Source: an uncultured Blautia sp.
GTDB lineage: Bacteria > Bacillota > Clostridia > Lachnospirales > Lachnospiraceae
DNA: 23,124 nt
Direction of reading: 5' to 3'
Assembly (NCBI GenBank): GCA_934394545.1
Contig: CAKRRG010000045.1
Coordinates: forward strand, 1-23,124
Positions 15,770 to 23,124 of this stretch are shown piece by piece; position 1 is the stretch's first letter; each line of letters opens with the position of its first letter. Made by a program: the position numbers and the translations under genes. The notes under the pieces were generated by a model. The model had not been told where the DNA came from, did no database searches, and saw only the letters and a list, made by a program, of their open reading frames with translations.

Positions 15770-16895
15770 ATGGTTGAATTAGACCAGTTCAAGAGCATTC
15801 TTGCAACATACACAGAACCATTAGTGGAAGTGAGGGATTCACTTTGACCTGGCTAACAAGGAAAAGCGGGTTGAAGAATTAGAGCGCGAAATGGAAGCGC
15901 CTGATTTCTGGGACAATGCAGAAGTATCCCAGAAGAAAATGAAAGAATTAAAGAGCATGAAGGACGACATGGAGACCTATCAGAATCTGGTAACCCAGAT
16001 GGAGGATATGGAAACTCTGATCGAGATGAGCTATGAGGAAAATGATCCGTCCATGATCGAAGAAATCCAGGAAATGCTGGATGAATTCCAGGCTCAGTTT
16101 GACAGCATCCGTGTGAAGACGCTTCTTTCAGGAGAGTATGACAGTGAGAATGCGATTATCAAGCTGAATGCAGGTGCAGGTGGAACGGAAGCCTGTGACT
16201 GGTGCGGAATGCTGTATCGTATGTATACACGTTGGGCTGACCGTAAGGGATTTTCTATTGAAGTACTGGATTATCTGGATGGAGATGAAGCTGGTGTGAA
16301 ATCTGTTACCTTCCAGGTGAATGGAGAGAATGCGTATGGATTACTGAAGTCTGAGAAGGGGGTACACCGTCTGGTACGTATTTCCCCATTTAATGCTGCT
16401 GGAAAGCGTCAGACTTCCTTCGTATCCTGCGATGTTATGCCGGATATTGAGAAGGATCTGGATGTAGAGATCAATGACGAGGATATCCGTATTGATACCT
16501 ACCGAAGCAGTGGTGCCGGTGGACAGCACATTAATAAGACCTCATCTGCTATCCGTATCACTCATTTTCCTACCGGAATTGTGGTACAGTGTCAGAATGA
16601 ACGTTCTCAGCATATGAATAAAGATAAGGCCATGCAGATGCTGAAGGCGAAGCTGTATCTTCTGAAGCAGCAGGAAGCAGAAGCCAAGCTTTCCGGAATC
16701 CGAGGCGAGGTAACAGATATCGGCTGGGGTAACCAGATCCGTTCTTACGTTATGCAGCCATATACTATGGTCAAGGATCATCGTACGAACGAAGAAACCG
16801 GAAATGTGGATGCAGTTATGGATGGTGCGATTGATATTTTCATCAATGCATATCTGAAGTGGATCGCACTTGCGAAGAAACCGGCAGAACAATAA
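15770..16895 (+). CDS. prfB: Peptide chain release factor 2, programmed +1 frameshift
   Basis: RF2 recognises UGA and UAA and triggers peptide release. The gene starts at ATG 15770 (GAAGGTGA ribosome binding site), reads 25 codons to CTT and meets in-frame TGA at 15845-15847. Skipping one base there continues as GAC CTG GCT to the stop at 16895, giving 374 aa, normal for RF2. So the CDS is 15770-15844 joined to 15846-16895. The tripeptide anticodon is SPF (in RISPFNAAGKRQTSF), specific to RF2, and the catalytic GGQ is in SSGAGGQHINKTSSAIR. The N-terminal helical domain contains EMEAPDFWD. Taking the internal ATG at 15891 as the start would lose the N-terminus. The next gene follows after 37 bases. 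Confidence 0.96.
15830..15848 (+). promoter_or_regulatory. RF2 autoregulatory frameshift site
   Basis: AGG GAT TCA CTT TGA C: a slippery CTT next to the in-frame TGA-C, with a Shine-Dalgarno-like GTGAGGG just upstream. When RF2 is scarce, ribosomes pause at UGA and shift +1, restoring full-length RF2. The upstream Shine-Dalgarno-like element is weaker and about three bases further from CTT than the classic AGGGGG arrangement. Confidence 0.92.
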
Positions 16896-16932
16896 AGACT
16901 CTGCCGCAGCTGGAAGTGGAAGGAAACGGGAC

Positions 16933-17385
16933 ATGCCAAAGACAACAGATAAGAACAAGTACTTTGTAGTGAGAGAGCGGGCTGTACCTGAAGTATTGCT
17001 GAACGTGGTGGCTGCGAAGAAACTGCTGGAATCCAAGCGGGCAGCAACTGTTCAGGAAGCAGCAGATGCAGTAGGGATCAGCAGAAGCTCTTTCTATAAA
17101 TATAAAGATGATATTTTTCCCTTCCATGAGGAAGCTAAAGGAAAGACCATCACATTTATTATACAGATGGATGATGAACCGGGGATTTTATCGAATGTTC
17201 TTCGGGCTATTGCAGAAAATCATGGCAATATTCTGACCATACATCAGAGTATTCCCATAAGTGGTATTGCAACTCTTACTTTAAGCGTGCAGATCCTTTC
17301 CGGGGAAGGTGATGCAGAGACTATGGTGGATGACATTGAACAGATGGAGGGAATCCATTATTTAAAAATTTTAGGCAGGGAGTAA
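16933..17385 (+). CDS. ACT domain-containing regulatory protein (PheB/UPF0735 family)
   Basis: 150 aa from ATG 16933, which has AAGGA about ten bases upstream; an earlier in-frame ATG (16870) lies inside prfB and would add a low-quality basic extension. The N-terminal part (about 10-62) contains RERAVPEVLLNVVAAKKLLES and a helix-turn-helix-like VQEAADAVGISRSSFYKYKDDI. The C-terminal part (about 70-150) is an ACT domain (ITFIIQMDDEPGILSNVLRAI), which in other proteins binds amino acids. In Bacillus the relative PheB sits beside pheA; here it precedes hom by seven bases. A regulatory role for aspartate-family flux is likely but not shown. Confidence 0.85.
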   Translation: MPKTTDKNKYFVVRERAVPEVLLNVVAAKKLLESKRAATVQEAADAVGISRSSFYKYKDDIFPFHEEAKGKTITFIIQMDDEPGILSNVLRAIAENHGNILTIHQSIPISGIATLTLSVQILSGEGDAETMVDDIEQMEGIHYLKILGRE

Positions 17386-17392
17386 CGGACAG

Positions 17393-18610
17393 ATGATAAA
17401 TATTGCAGTCTTAGGATATGGCACAGTTGGAAGCGGCGTTGTAGACGTTATCCGTACCAACCATGAACTGATTAACAAAAGAGCCGGAGAAGAAATTTAT
17501 GTGAAATATGTTCTGGATCTTCGAGAATTCCCAGGAGATCCGGTAGAGGAGATCCTTGTTCATGATTTTGAGCAGATCATAAATGATCCGGAAGTAGCAA
17601 TCGTAGTTGAGGTTATGGGTGGAACCGGCGCTGCATACACCTTTACCAAAAGAGCACTTGAAGCCGGCAAGAGTGTGTGTACCTCCAATAAAGCCCTGGT
17701 TGCCAAATATGGTCCGGAGCTTATGAAAATTGCCAGAGAAAACAAAATCAATTTTCTTTTTGAGGCAAGCTGCGGCGGTGGAATTCCGATCATCCGCACC
17801 ATCAATGAGTCTCTCACAGCAGATGCTATTGATGAGGTTACCGGGATTTTAAATGGAACCACCAACTATATGCTGGATAAGATGAATAAAGAGGGTGCTG
17901 ATTTTGACGCGGTTCTGAAGGAAGCACAGCAAATGGGTTATGCAGAGGCTGATCCTACTGCGGATGTGGAAGGTCAAGACGCCTGCCGTAAGATTGCCAT
18001 CCTTTCATCTCTTGCGTATGGAAAGTTCCTGGATTTTGAGAAAGTATATACAGAAGGGATCACAAAGATCACACCGGAAGATATGGAGTATGCAAGAGAG
18101 ATGGGAAGATGTATTAAGCTTCTTGGCACAAGTAAAAGAGTGGGAGAAGATTCCTTCTATGCCATGGTTGCTCCATTCCTTGTAGGTCAGGATAATCCTC
18201 TTTATGGCGTGAACGGCGTGTTCAACAGTATTTTTGTTCATGGAAATATGCTTGGGGATGCTATGTTCTATGGAAGTGGTGCTGGTAAGCTTCCTACTGC
18301 AAGTGCTGTTGTGGCAGACGTTGTGGAGGCTTCCAAACATCTTCATGAGACCATTCCTACGAACTGGAGCAATGATGAGATGACTCTTATGGCTCAGGAT
18401 TCTGTAGAAGGCCGTTTCTTTGTCCGCGTGAAGGACACTTCCCTGGATGAAGTGGATAAGGCATTCGGTGCAGTTGAGGCAGTGATCGAGCCAGATTCCC
18501 TTCCAGAAGAATTTGGCTTTATTACCGGACTTATGACACAGGGTGAGTACAAAGAGCGTGTGAAAGCTCTTGGTGAGAATGTTCTTGGCATGATCCGGGT
18601 AAAAGACTGA
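17393..18610 (+). CDS. hom: Homoserine dehydrogenase
   Basis: 405 aa. It reduces aspartate semialdehyde to homoserine with NAD(P)H, the branch step toward threonine and methionine. The nucleotide-binding motif is GYGTVGSGV at residues 8-16. Conserved catalytic and substrate blocks include ASCGGGIPIIRTI, ITGILNGTTNYMLDKM-type sequence (here VTGILNGTTNYML) and GYAEADPTADVEGQDACRKIAIL. The C-terminal segment after about 320 (GRFFVRVKD through GMIRVKD) is a short ACT domain, normally the site of threonine feedback. The length is slightly under the common 430 aa. It follows the ACT-domain gene by seven bases and precedes aspartate kinase, so the three form an operon. Confidence 0.96.
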   Translation: MINIAVLGYGTVGSGVVDVIRTNHELINKRAGEEIYVKYVLDLREFPGDPVEEILVHDFEQIINDPEVAIVVEVMGGTGAAYTFTKRALEAGKSVCTSNKALVAKYGPELMKIARENKINFLFEASCGGGIPIIRTINESLTADAIDEVTGILNGTTNYMLDKMNKEGADFDAVLKEAQQMGYAEADPTADVEGQDACRKIAILSSLAYGKFLDFEKVYTEGITKITPEDMEYAREMGRCIKLLGTSKRVGEDSFYAMVAPFLVGQDNPLYGVNGVFNSIFVHGNMLGDAMFYGSGAGKLPTASAVVADVVEASKHLHETIPTNWSNDEMTLMAQDSVEGRFFVRVKDTSLDEVDKAFGAVEAVIEPDSLPEEFGFITGLMTQGEYKERVKALGENVLGMIRVKD

Positions 18611-18629
18611 CAGCGTGAAAGGAAAAAAT

Positions 18630-19838
18630 ATGCTGATAGTTAAGAAATTCGGTGGTACCTCTGTTGGCGATAAGGAGAAAATGTTCAATGTGGCCAACCG
18701 TTGTATCGAAGAATATAAAAAAGGAAATGACGTAGTGGTGGTTTTGTCTGCCATGGGAAAATATACAGATGAGCTGATCAGTATGGCTCATAATATGGAC
18801 GATAAGCCTCCCAAGCGAGAGATGGATATGCTTCTTACAATTGGGGAGCAGATGTCCGTATCTCTGATGGCAATGGTGATGCATAAGCTGGGTATTCCGG
18901 CTGTTTCCCTGAATGCCTTTCAGGTGACCATGCATACGACAAGCAGTCATCAGAATGCCAGATTAAAAAGAGTGGACACAGAACGTATCCGCCGTGAACT
19001 GGATGCCCGCAGGATCGTAATTGTAACCGGATTTCAGGGCGTTGATAAGTATGATGATTATACAACTCTTGGAAGAGGCGGTTCCGATACCACTGCAGTA
19101 GCACTGGCAGCAGCACTTCATGCAGATGCCTGTGAGATTTATACAGATGTGGACGGCGTTTACACTGCCGATCCCCGTAAGGTTCCAAATGCCAGAAAGC
19201 TGAAAGAAATCACATACGATGAGATGCTGGATCTGGCAACATCAGGAGCGGGTGTACTTCACAACCGTTCTGTGGAAATGGCGAAGAAATACGGAGTACC
19301 CCTGGTGGTTCGCTCCAGCCTGAATAACAGTGAAGGAACGGTAGTTAAGGAGGTAGTTAGTGTGGAAAGAATGCTGATCAGTGGCGTGGCACTGGACACA
19401 GATGCTGTGCGGATCGCAGTACTGGGACTTCGGGATATTCCAGGTGTTGCGTTTAAGGTATTTGACACTCTTGCAAAGAAAAATATTAATGTAGATGTAA
19501 TTTTGCAGTCTATTGGACGTGCAGGAACAAAGGACATCTCATTTACAGTGAATAAAGTGGACCTGGAGGATGCAGTTTCCATTCTGGAGGAGAACAAGGA
19601 ACGTCTTGGCTTCAAGGAACTTCATTCTGAGAGAAATATCGCTAAGCTTTCTATTGTCGGATCCGGCATGCTCAGCAATCCTGGTGTGGCTGCCAAGATG
19701 TTTGAGAGCCTTTATAACGAAGGGGTAAACATTAATATGATCTCCACATCAGAAATCCGTATTACGGTTCTGATCAATGAGAAAGACGGAATCCGGGCTA
19801 TGAATGCAGTACACGATGCATTTGGTCTTGCTGATTAA
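18630..19838 (+). CDS. lysC: Aspartate kinase (monofunctional)
   Basis: 402 aa. It phosphorylates aspartate, the entry step to lysine, threonine, methionine and diaminopimelate. The frame opens at GTG 18615, but ATG 18630 has AAAGGA six bases upstream and gives the family start MLIVKKFGGTSVG. Other motifs are GEQMSVSLMA, TLGRGGSDTTAVALAAAL, DVDGVYTADPR and TSGAGVLHNRSVEMAKKYGVPL. Two C-terminal ACT repeats (about 257-335 and 338-402, with GMLSNPGVAAKMFESL) bind regulatory amino acids. It begins 19 bases after hom. Whether it answers to lysine, threonine or both cannot be read from the sequence. Confidence 0.95.
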   Translation: MLIVKKFGGTSVGDKEKMFNVANRCIEEYKKGNDVVVVLSAMGKYTDELISMAHNMDDKPPKREMDMLLTIGEQMSVSLMAMVMHKLGIPAVSLNAFQVTMHTTSSHQNARLKRVDTERIRRELDARRIVIVTGFQGVDKYDDYTTLGRGGSDTTAVALAAALHADACEIYTDVDGVYTADPRKVPNARKLKEITYDEMLDLATSGAGVLHNRSVEMAKKYGVPLVVRSSLNNSEGTVVKEVVSVERMLISGVALDTDAVRIAVLGLRDIPGVAFKVFDTLAKKNINVDVILQSIGRAGTKDISFTVNKVDLEDAVSILEENKERLGFKELHSERNIAKLSIVGSGMLSNPGVAAKMFESLYNEGVNINMISTSEIRITVLINEKDGIRAMNAVHDAFGLAD

Positions 19839-19864
19839 GAAAGCTTTATTTACAGGAGGGAGAT

Positions 19865-20752
19865 ATGAGCAACTATGTTATTAGCTGCTGTTCTACGGCA
19901 GATCTTACCAAGGAACATTTTGAAAAAAGAAATATTTCCTATATCTGCTTTCATTATGAACTAAATGGAAAAGAATACGCAGATGATCTGGGACAGTCTA
20001 TGCCCTTTGATGTATTTTACAAAGCCATGCAGGATGGTGCATCGACGAAAACCTCCCAGGTAAATGTTGATGAATTCGAAGAATATTTTGAAGGATTTCT
20101 GAAGGAGGGCAAGGATGTGCTTCATGTCTGCCTGTCCTCCGGAATTACAGGTGTTATAAATTCAGCAAATATTGCAAAGGCTGAGCTTGAGGAGAAATAT
20201 CCAGATCGTAAGATCATGGTTGTGGATTCTCTGGGCGCATCCTCAGGATATGGACTTTTTATGGATCGTCTGGCTGATCTGCGGGATGAGGGAAAATCCA
20301 TTGAGGAAGTTCATGCCTGGGCAGAAGAACACAAGCTGAATCTGCATCATTGGTTCTTTTCCACAGATCTTACCTTCTATATCAGAGGCGGACGTATTTC
20401 CAAGACCAGCGGATTTTTTGGTACTATGCTGAATATCTGCCCACTTCTGAATATGGATGATCAGGGAAAACTGATTCCAAGATTTAAGATCCGTACCAAG
20501 AAGAAGGTAATCCGTGCTATTGTAGATAAGATGGAAGAGTATGCAGAGGGTGGACTTGACTATTCCGGGAAATGCTACATTTCCCAGTCTGCATGTATGG
20601 AAGATGCCAGGGAAGTAGCAAGGCTGGTGGAGGAGCGTTTTCCACGGCTTAACGGAAAGGTTGAGATCAATAATATCGGAACCACAATTGGAAGTCATAC
20701 AGGTCCTGGTACAGTGGCGCTGTTTTTCTGGGGAAGTAAGAGAACTGCGTAA
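19865..20752 (+). CDS. DegV family (fatty acid-binding) protein
   Basis: 295 aa. Family blocks are the N-terminal YVISCCSTADL, the KTSQVNVDEFEEYFE segment, CLSSGITGVINSA, MVVDSLGASSGYGLF, YIRGGRISKTSGFFGTMLNI (the GRIS-K signature) and GTTIGSHTGPGTVALFFWG at the end. DegV proteins bind a long-chain fatty acid; relatives (FakB) present it to a kinase for phospholipid synthesis. No FakA-type kinase is visible here. The ribosome binding site is strong (CAGGAGGGAGATATG). It lies 26 bases after lysC and may be read with it. The following hairpin probably ends the transcript. Confidence 0.92.
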   Translation: MSNYVISCCSTADLTKEHFEKRNISYICFHYELNGKEYADDLGQSMPFDVFYKAMQDGASTKTSQVNVDEFEEYFEGFLKEGKDVLHVCLSSGITGVINSANIAKAELEEKYPDRKIMVVDSLGASSGYGLFMDRLADLRDEGKSIEEVHAWAEEHKLNLHHWFFSTDLTFYIRGGRISKTSGFFGTMLNICPLLNMDDQGKLIPRFKIRTKKKVIRAIVDKMEEYAEGGLDYSGKCYISQSACMEDAREVARLVEERFPRLNGKVEINNIGTTIGSHTGPGTVALFFWGSKRTA

Positions 20753-20809
20753 TGGGCATGGCTTGATGGAGCAAAAGTGAAATCAGCAAAATAGTGATGT
20801 AATATATCT

Positions 20810-20843
20810 GGCCGGGATGTATCAGAATCCCGGCCTGCTGTTT
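20810..20843 (+). terminator. Hairpin terminator after the DegV gene
   Basis: Perfect 9-bp GC-rich stem GGCCGGGAT (20810 onward) with ATCCCGGCC (20827-20835), then TGCTGTTT. The T tract is short, so termination may be partial. Confidence 0.65.
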
Positions 20844-20866
20844 CACTATAAAGGAGAACGATAATT

Positions 20867-21595
20867 ATGAAAAAAAGAAGTACGAAGGAGATTAAGCTAC
20901 AGGCAAAAATGGCATTGCAGGGACATATGGGAATTGTGATCCTGGGGCTTCTGGCTGTATATGGTCTGAATATGCTGGGAACAATTCTCTCTACAAAACT
21001 GTTTTCCGGAACCTCTGCCCTGGACTGGATCCTTAGTGAAGTGTTTATGCTGGTGGTGTCTCTGATCGTCGGAATCATTTCTGCCGGTTTTGGCTATATG
21101 CTGTTAAATATTTCCAGGGGAAAAGAATTCTCACTGGGAGATTTGGGTTACTTTTTCAAAAACCAGCCGGACAGAGTTATCATTGCCGGCTTTGTGCTTG
21201 CAGTGATCCAGCTTGTCACAGCAATTCCGTATTATTACATTAGCTTTACCACAGATCCGGGACTGACTGTTGATGCTCAGATTCAATGGTTTTCTATGAC
21301 ACTGGGGATGCTGGCGGTAAGTACATTGCTGAATTTTCTTGTTTCTCTTCCCTTTGCCATGACCTATTTCCTTATGGCAGATGATACAGAGCTTGGAGGA
21401 ATCCAGGCACTGAAAGAGAGTGCAAGACTGATGAAGGGGAATCTCTGGAGATATGTGAAGCTGAATCTCAGCTTCATTCCACTGATATTGTTATCTGTGT
21501 TTACTTTTTATATTGCACTTTTTTGGATCATGCCTTATATGGAAATGTCTATGGCAGCATTTTACAGAGATTTGAACGGTGAATTAGAAATATAA
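20867..21595 (+). CDS. DUF975 family integral membrane protein
   Basis: 242 aa with five to six hydrophobic segments (about 21-44, 50-80, 103-127, 140-170, 195-222). The N-terminal KEIKLQAKMALQGHMG, the middle GFGYMLLNISRGKEFSLGDL and the C-terminal ALKESARLMKGNLWRYVKLNLSFIP are family hallmarks. Function is unknown in the family. AAAGGAG lies about nine bases upstream of the ATG. It ends 18 bases before tex, so the two may be cotranscribed, though nothing else links them. Confidence 0.88.
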   Translation: MKKRSTKEIKLQAKMALQGHMGIVILGLLAVYGLNMLGTILSTKLFSGTSALDWILSEVFMLVVSLIVGIISAGFGYMLLNISRGKEFSLGDLGYFFKNQPDRVIIAGFVLAVIQLVTAIPYYYISFTTDPGLTVDAQIQWFSMTLGMLAVSTLLNFLVSLPFAMTYFLMADDTELGGIQALKESARLMKGNLWRYVKLNLSFIPLILLSVFTFYIALFWIMPYMEMSMAAFYRDLNGELEI

Positions 21596-21613
21596 GCAAC
21601 GAGGAGAATAAAA

Positions 21614-23124
21614 ATGGATATTTTACAGGCAATTACCCAGGAACTTGGGGTAGAGAAATGGCAGGTGGAAGCTGCTGTCAAATTGATCGATGAGGGAAAT
21701 ACAATTCCTTTTATTTCACGATACAGAAAGGAAGCTACGGGAACCTTAAATGATGAGCAGCTTCGTAATCTGAATGAAAGACTGACCTATCTTCGAAATC
21801 TGGAGGACAAGAAGAATCAGGTGCTTTCCAGTATTGAAGATCAGGGCAAGCTGACACCAGAGCTGAAGGAGCAGATCCTGGCAGCACAGACACTGGTTGT
21901 AGTGGAGGATCTTTATCGTCCATACCGTCCGAAGAGACGTACCCGTGCTACCATTGCCAAGGAAAAGGGACTGGAGCCGCTGGCAAATATTATTATGCTT
22001 CAGATGACAAATAAGTCCATCGAGGAAGAAGCAGAAGCTTTTGTTTCCGAGGAAAAAGAGGTTGCATCTGTGGCAGAGGCAATTGCCGGTGCAAAGGATA
22101 TTATTGCAGAGCATATTTCGGATGAGGCAGATTACAGAATCTATATTCGTGATCTTACTACAAAAAAAGGAACAATCAGTTCTACGGCGAAGGACCCGGA
22201 GACACAATCTGTATATGAGATGTATTATGAATTTGAAGAGCCGGTAAAGAAACTGGCTGGTCATCGTGTACTGGCGTTGAACCGTGGTGAGAAGGAGAAA
22301 TTCCTTACAATTAAGGTTGGTGCACCGGAAGAAGACATTCTCCGTTATCTGGACAAGCAGGTAATCACCCGCGACAATCCATTTACCACACCGCTCCTGA
22401 AAGAAGTAACAGAGGATAGCTACAAGCGTCTTATTGCGCCGGCAATTGAGCGTGAGATCAGAAGTGACCTGACGGAGAAGGCAGAAGACGGTGCCATTAA
22501 AGTATTTGGAAAAAATCTGGAGCAGCTTCTTATGCAGCCTCCAATTGCCGGACAGACTGTCCTTGGATGGGACCCGGCTTTCCGTACAGGCTGTAAGCTT
22601 GCTGTTGTAGATCCTACCGGAAAAGTTCTGGATACAACGGTAGTTTATCCCACAGCTCCTACTAACGAGAAGAAAATCCGTGCAGCGAAGGATACGGTAG
22701 AAGCGATGATCAAGAAGTATGGAATTTCCCTGATATCTGTTGGAAACGGTACAGCTTCCAGAGAATCTGAGCAGGTAATTGTAGATATGCTGAAGGAAAT
22801 TCCGGAAGCAAAGGTTCAGTATGTGATTACAAATGAGGCTGGTGCTTCTGTTTATTCTGCAAGTAAGCTTGCAACTGAGGAGTTCCCGAATTTTGACGTG
22901 GGACAGAGAAGTGCTGCTTCCATTGCCAGACGTGTACAGGATCCGCTGGCTGAGCTGGTTAAGATCGATCCGAAATCTATCGGTGTCGGACAGTATCAGC
23001 ATGACATGAACCAGAAGAAGCTTGGAGAGGCATTGACCGGTGTTGTCGAGGATTCTGTAAATAAAGTAGGTGTGGATTTAAATACTGCTTCTGCTTCCCT
23101 TCTTGAGTATATTTCCGGTGTTTC
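21614..23124 (+). CDS. tex: Tex family RNA-binding transcription accessory protein (5' part)
   Basis: The frame is open from ATG 21614 (GAGGAGA ribosome binding site) to the window end, 503 codons of an expected 710 or so. N-terminal helical region: MDILQAITQELGVEKWQVEAAVKLIDEGNTIPFISRYRKE (shortened here as two blocks, MDILQAITQELG and GNTIPFISRYRKEATG), then VEDLYRPYRPKRRTRA. The YqgF/RNase H-like domain starts near residue 316 with VLGWDPAFRTGCKLAVVDP and includes VGNGTASRESE and NEAGASVYSASKLA. The helix-hairpin-helix part is beginning at the edge (VGVDLNTASASLLEYISGV), and the C-terminal S1 domain lies outside. In other bacteria Tex acts on RNA and the transcription complex. Confidence 0.95.
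   Translation, partial: MDILQAITQELGVEKWQVEAAVKLIDEGNTIPFISRYRKEATGTLNDEQLRNLNERLTYLRNLEDKKNQVLSSIEDQGKLTPELKEQILAAQTLVVVEDLYRPYRPKRRTRATIAKEKGLEPLANIIMLQMTNKSIEEEAEAFVSEEKEVASVAEAIAGAKDIIAEHISDEADYRIYIRDLTTKKGTISSTAKDPETQSVYEMYYEFEEPVKKLAGHRVLALNRGEKEKFLTIKVGAPEEDILRYLDKQVITRDNPFTTPLLKEVTEDSYKRLIAPAIEREIRSDLTEKAEDGAIKVFGKNLEQLLMQPPIAGQTVLGWDPAFRTGCKLAVVDPTGKVLDTTVVYPTAPTNEKKIRAAKDTVEAMIKKYGISLISVGNGTASRESEQVIVDMLKEIPEAKVQYVITNEAGASVYSASKLATEEFPNFDVGQRSAASIARRVQDPLAELVKIDPKSIGVGQYQHDMNQKKLGEALTGVVEDSVNKVGVDLNTASASLLEYISGV

Noticed and set aside
15770..15890. prfB read as a pseudogene because of the early in-frame stop
   Set aside because: The stop is the CTT TGA C programmed frameshift site, and the +1 frame continues with correct RF2 sequence.
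21746..23002. Long reverse-strand frame (418 codons) opposite tex
   Set aside because: Antisense shadow of the conserved Tex frame, Cys/Leu-rich with no recognisable domain or start signal.

Overview
The window looks like chromosomal DNA from an anaerobic gut-type Firmicute, most likely Lachnospiraceae. This rests on a long-form HPF next to secA, strong AGGAG-type ribosome binding sites, some TTG starts, Big_2/FIVAR surface modules, a Gx-transporter/NusG-II pair, DUF975 and DegV genes, and moderate GC by eye. The genus cannot be fixed from this sequence.

Layout. 1-4149: the 3' end of hpf, a reverse-strand Sfp-type phosphopantetheinyl transferase, and secA with a promoter and a strong terminator. 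A 249-bp imperfect palindrome then fills the space up to the next gene. 4150-6080: a reverse-strand AraC-type regulator diverging from a DapF-family gene in which both catalytic cysteines are serine. 6081-15375: a secreted-flavoprotein and electron-transfer locus. On the plus strand it has a large secreted homologue of treponemal Tp47 fused to FIVAR and Big_2 modules, an anchored protein with four FMN-binding domains, a coiled-coil protein with one FMN-binding domain, a NapH/NosR-like membrane iron-sulfur protein, and an ApbE flavin transferase. Converging on these from the other strand are a NusG-domain-II protein and a Gx-transporter-family membrane protein. 15376-23124: prfB (RF2) with its programmed +1 frameshift, an ACT-domain regulator, hom and lysC (aspartate-to-threonine pathway), a DegV protein, a DUF975 membrane protein and the 5' part of tex.

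How the genes fit together. In the flavin locus, ApbE would covalently attach FMN to threonines in the DxVSGATxSS-type motifs. The membrane iron-sulfur protein would move electrons between the membrane or cytoplasm and these surface flavins. The coiled-coil and PEPT linkers would let the flavin domains reach through the peptidoglycan. The Tp47-like protein, whose A domains carry DAVSRAT/DAFTSAT sequences resembling flavinylation motifs, would be the outermost partner or substrate-binding component. The NusG-II/Gx pair is, as I recall, the same family pair as EetA/EetB of Listeria extracellular electron transfer. Tp47-type protein plus flavinylation machinery is the best candidate here for an undescribed system. 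The flavin locus, araC and dapF lie between secA and prfB, which are often near-neighbours in Firmicutes, so the block may be an insertion into a housekeeping cluster.

All domain calls come from reading the translations and from memory of families. No database search was possible.
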